NCBI GenBank assembly: GCA_002308235.1
Contig: DBVS01000035.1
Coordinates: forward strand, 7,556 to 13,758
Length of the DNA: 6,203 bases
Source of the DNA: Lachnospiraceae bacterium UBA1258
GTDB lineage: Bacteria; Bacillota; Clostridia; Lachnospirales; Lachnospiraceae
Reading direction: 5' to 3'
In this document: piece by piece, positions 4,592-6,203 of the stretch
How positions within the stretch are numbered: the first letter of the stretch is position 1
How the letters are laid out: each line of letters opens with the position of its first letter
Position numbers and translations under genes: made by a program
The notes under the pieces: model-generated
The model's input: only the letters and a program-made list of their open reading frames with translations
The model's database searches: none
Told to the model about the DNA's origin: nothing

Positions 4592-5791
4592 ATGAAAATT
4601 GCCGCAATAATAGCCGAATACAATCCTTTTCACAAAGGACACAAATATCAGCTTGACGAAATTCGAAAAGAAACGGGTGCCGAATACATTATTGCAATAA
4701 TGAGCGGTGATTTTACCCAGCGTGGCGAGCCTGCTATATTTCCAAAAGAAATGCGTGCCAAAGCCGCCCTTAAAGCCGGTGTTGACGCCGTATTTCTCCT
4801 GCCCGTGACCTATTCAACCGCAGGTGCGGAACTCTTTGCCAAAGGTGCGGTTTCCATAGCCCTGGGGCTCGGAGCCGATACTCTTTGTTTCGGAAGCGAA
4901 TCCGGAAACATAGATGAACTTCTCTCCGCCGCCATGACTCTTCGTCAGAGCGGTACCATTGAATCCGAAAAGATCAAAAACCTCATGTGGGAAGGAAATA
5001 CCTTCGCCCGTGCCCGTGCCATTGCTTTCCCCGAATACGAAAAGCTTCTCTCCACCCCCAACAACGTTCTCGGCATCGAATATATCATCGCAGGCATGAG
5101 CATGAGCGCTCCCCTTAAATACTATACTCACAAAAGAGTCGGAAGCGAACATAACGGAAACGACATCGTCGAAGACAGCGAATACCAGAATGCATCGACT
5201 ATCCGCCGTCTTATTTCCGAACATGACAAAGCAAAACTTGAAGAATACCTTCCTTCAGAGATGCTTGAGGTAATTGATGAAAGCGAATCTTCCTATGTTT
5301 TGCCTGATGATTTTTCCGACATTCTTTATACCAAGCTTCTCTTCCTTCCCGAAAGAACGGAATATTTTGAGGTATCCGAAAATCTGTTAAACAGGATCAA
5401 GGGAAAGATCGGCGAATATTCGGGATTTGAAGCCTACGCCGAACTTATAAATACCAAAAATACCACTCACGCAGGCGTGAAAAGAGCTCTTCTTCATATT
5501 CTTTTGGGGCTTCAGGCAGCTTCGGATTACCGAAAGAAAACAGATAAGATCACCCACGTACGGATGCTGGGCTTTAAAAAGGATGCAGCCGCTTTGCTTA
5601 CGGAAATATCAAAGACCGGTCGAATCAAGTCCGTTACCAAGGTTCCCGCAGCCGCAAACGAATTCAACACCTTTACCAAGACGCTTTTCGAAGAGGATCT
5701 GAATGCGGCAACGATTTATGAATACGTTAAAAGCCGCAAGAACGGCGAAAAGCCGGTACATGATTACAGTAAGCCCATCGCAATGATCTGA
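4592..5791 (+). CDS. tmcAL: tRNA(Met) cytidine acetate ligase (TmcAL, YlbM family)
   Basis: Nucleotidyltransferase-fold enzyme that, in Bacillus subtilis, uses acetate and ATP to form acetyl-adenylate and acetylates C34, the wobble base of elongator tRNA-Met (ac4C34), aiding accurate decoding of AUG. The 399-residue protein begins MKIAAIIAEYNPFHKGHKYQL with the HxGH nucleotide-binding motif (His14, His17), followed by SGDFTQRGEP (38-47), FGSESG (100-105), PNNVLGIEYI and a STIRRLI segment, and fits the family length of about 400-415. The ATG at 4592 is chosen for its GAGGGG site and because the protein then starts at the conserved MKIAAII. It is transcribed divergently from pta. In B. subtilis the orthologue ylbM lies next to ylbN (DUF177) and rpmF, so the neighbourhood is partly conserved. 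No damage is seen. Confidence 0.93.
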   Translation: MKIAAIIAEYNPFHKGHKYQLDEIRKETGAEYIIAIMSGDFTQRGEPAIFPKEMRAKAALKAGVDAVFLLPVTYSTAGAELFAKGAVSIALGLGADTLCFGSESGNIDELLSAAMTLRQSGTIESEKIKNLMWEGNTFARARAIAFPEYEKLLSTPNNVLGIEYIIAGMSMSAPLKYYTHKRVGSEHNGNDIVEDSEYQNASTIRRLISEHDKAKLEEYLPSEMLEVIDESESSYVLPDDFSDILYTKLLFLPERTEYFEVSENLLNRIKGKIGEYSGFEAYAELINTKNTTHAGVKRALLHILLGLQAASDYRKKTDKITHVRMLGFKKDAAALLTEISKTGRIKSVTKVPAAANEFNTFTKTLFEEDLNAATIYEYVKSRKNGEKPVHDYSKPIAMI

Positions 5792-5816
5792 TATAAGATT
5801 TTTAAATATCTTGAAC

Positions 5817-5848
5817 AAAAAAGACCCCGGATTAAATCCGGGGTCTTT
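5817..5848. terminator. Shared terminator between convergent tmcAL and pckA
   Basis: AAAGACCCCGGAT (5820-5832) pairs perfectly with ATCCGGGGTCTTT (5836-5848) around a TAA loop, a 13-bp stem. Read on the minus strand it is followed by U6 (5817-5822, partly in the stem), a good terminator for pckA. Read on the plus strand it ends in only UUU, so it is a weaker stop for tmcAL. It lies in the 79-bp gap between the two stop codons. Confidence 0.88.
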
Positions 5849-5870
5849 CGTATGCTTTGAAACCTTCAAA

Positions 5871-6203
5871 TTATAACTGAGGACCTGCCTTAACAAGTGC
5901 CTTACCTGCTTCGTTGGTCTCGTACTTCTTGAAGTTCTTGATGAATCTTCCTGCAAGATCCTTAGCCTTCTCTTCCCATTCGGAAGCGTTAGCATAGGTG
6001 TCTCTGGGATCAAGAATTCCGCTGTTAACTCCCTTAAGTTCGGTGGGAACTTCGAAGTCAAAGTAAGGAATCTTCTTGGTAGGAGCGTTGTTGATGGATC
6101 CGTCAAGGATTGCATCGATGATACCTCTGGTATCGGGAATGGAAATTCTCTTTCCGGTTCCGTTCCATCCGGTGTTTACAAGGTAAGCCTTAGCGCCGGA
6201 CTT
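5871..6203 (-). CDS. pckA: Phosphoenolpyruvate carboxykinase (ATP), C-terminal fragment (cut by window edge)
   Basis: The last 110 codons of the ATP-dependent PEP carboxykinase, which interconverts oxaloacetate plus ATP with PEP, CO2 and ADP in the cytoplasm. The fragment contains AYLVNTGWNGTGKRIS and PDTRGIIDAILDGSI, the family's adenine-nucleotide-binding region; Arg and Thr in KRISIPDTR align with E. coli Arg449 and Thr455. It continues with GILDPRDTYANASEWEEKA and ends KALVKAGPQL, the canonical C-terminus. The kinase domain with its P-loop lies beyond the right edge. The TAA stop is at 5871-5873 and the gene is followed by a strong hairpin terminator. In fermenting bacteria of this kind the enzyme often works in the carboxylating direction towards succinate; that is inference and not shown by this fragment. 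Confidence 0.96.
   Translation of the reverse strand, partial: KSGAKAYLVNTGWNGTGKRISIPDTRGIIDAILDGSINNAPTKKIPYFDFEVPTELKGVNSGILDPRDTYANASEWEEKAKDLAGRFIKNFKKYETNEAGKALVKAGPQL

Noticed and set aside
4814..5224. 136-codon minus-strand open frame inside tmcAL
   Set aside because: Antisense shadow of a well-supported conserved gene; its composition follows from the codon pattern of tmcAL.
5609..6115. 168-codon minus-strand open frame spanning the tmcAL end, the terminator and the pckA end
   Set aside because: It runs antisense to tmcAL, crosses the strong terminator hairpin and overlaps pckA in another frame; its translation resembles no protein family and it has no ribosome binding site that I can see.
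1..6203. Mobile element, CRISPR array, toxin-antitoxin or defence genes
   Set aside because: All coding space is taken by recognised housekeeping genes; I saw no repeat-spacer pattern, transposase, integrase or small unassigned gene pair.

Overview
This window is a stretch of bacterial chromosome carrying housekeeping genes in a Gram-positive (Firmicutes/Clostridia) arrangement, most likely from Lachnospiraceae or a close relative. The grounds are the order DUF177 - rpmF - plsX - acpP - rnc - smc, strong GGAGG-type ribosome binding sites, sigma-A type promoters, and a phosphate acetyltransferase and an ATP-type PEP carboxykinase typical of anaerobic fermenters. The family assignment is inference from recalled gene orders, not from a search.

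Layout. Seven of the nine genes form one minus-strand block read from right to left: pta (3334-4335), DUF177/yceD (2731-3249), rpmF (2549-2728), plsX (1408-2418), acpP (1154-1396), rnc (417-1124 or 1136) and the N-terminal 135 codons of smc (1-407, cut by the window edge). On the other side of a 256-bp divergent intergenic region, tmcAL (4592-5791) reads rightward. It converges on the C-terminal end of pckA (5871-6203, minus, cut by the window edge), with a strong hairpin terminator between them. rpmF (59 codons) is a real small gene that is easily missed.

Transcription. The sequence supports three minus-strand promoters: one for pta, a perfect-consensus TTGACA-17-TATAAT for DUF177-rpmF, and one for plsX-acpP-rnc-smc. 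The plsX promoter abuts an intrinsic terminator after rpmF. Within the operons the genes are tightly coupled: the rpmF ribosome binding site lies inside the last codons of DUF177, that of acpP follows the plsX stop directly, and that of smc overlaps the rnc stop. An 18-bp perfect palindrome with a short U-run sits on the acpP stop codon, just ahead of rnc. Several starts differ from the longest open frames: acpP, DUF177 and tmcAL start at internal ATGs, and rnc may start at a TTG.

Function. plsX and acpP serve acyl transfer to phospholipid. rpmF, DUF177, rnc and tmcAL serve ribosome and RNA maturation. smc serves chromosome segregation. pta makes or consumes acetyl-phosphate, while tmcAL consumes acetate directly to acetylate a tRNA wobble base, so the divergent pair shares acetate chemistry. 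ackA, which commonly sits between pta and DUF177 in Clostridia, is missing here.

I found no undescribed multi-gene system, mobile element, CRISPR array or tRNA. The points most worth a second look are regulatory (a Rex-like operator on the tmcAL promoter, other inverted repeats in the promoter regions, a hairpin at the start of the pta leader) and an ACP whose partner-recognition helix has lost much of its usual acidity.
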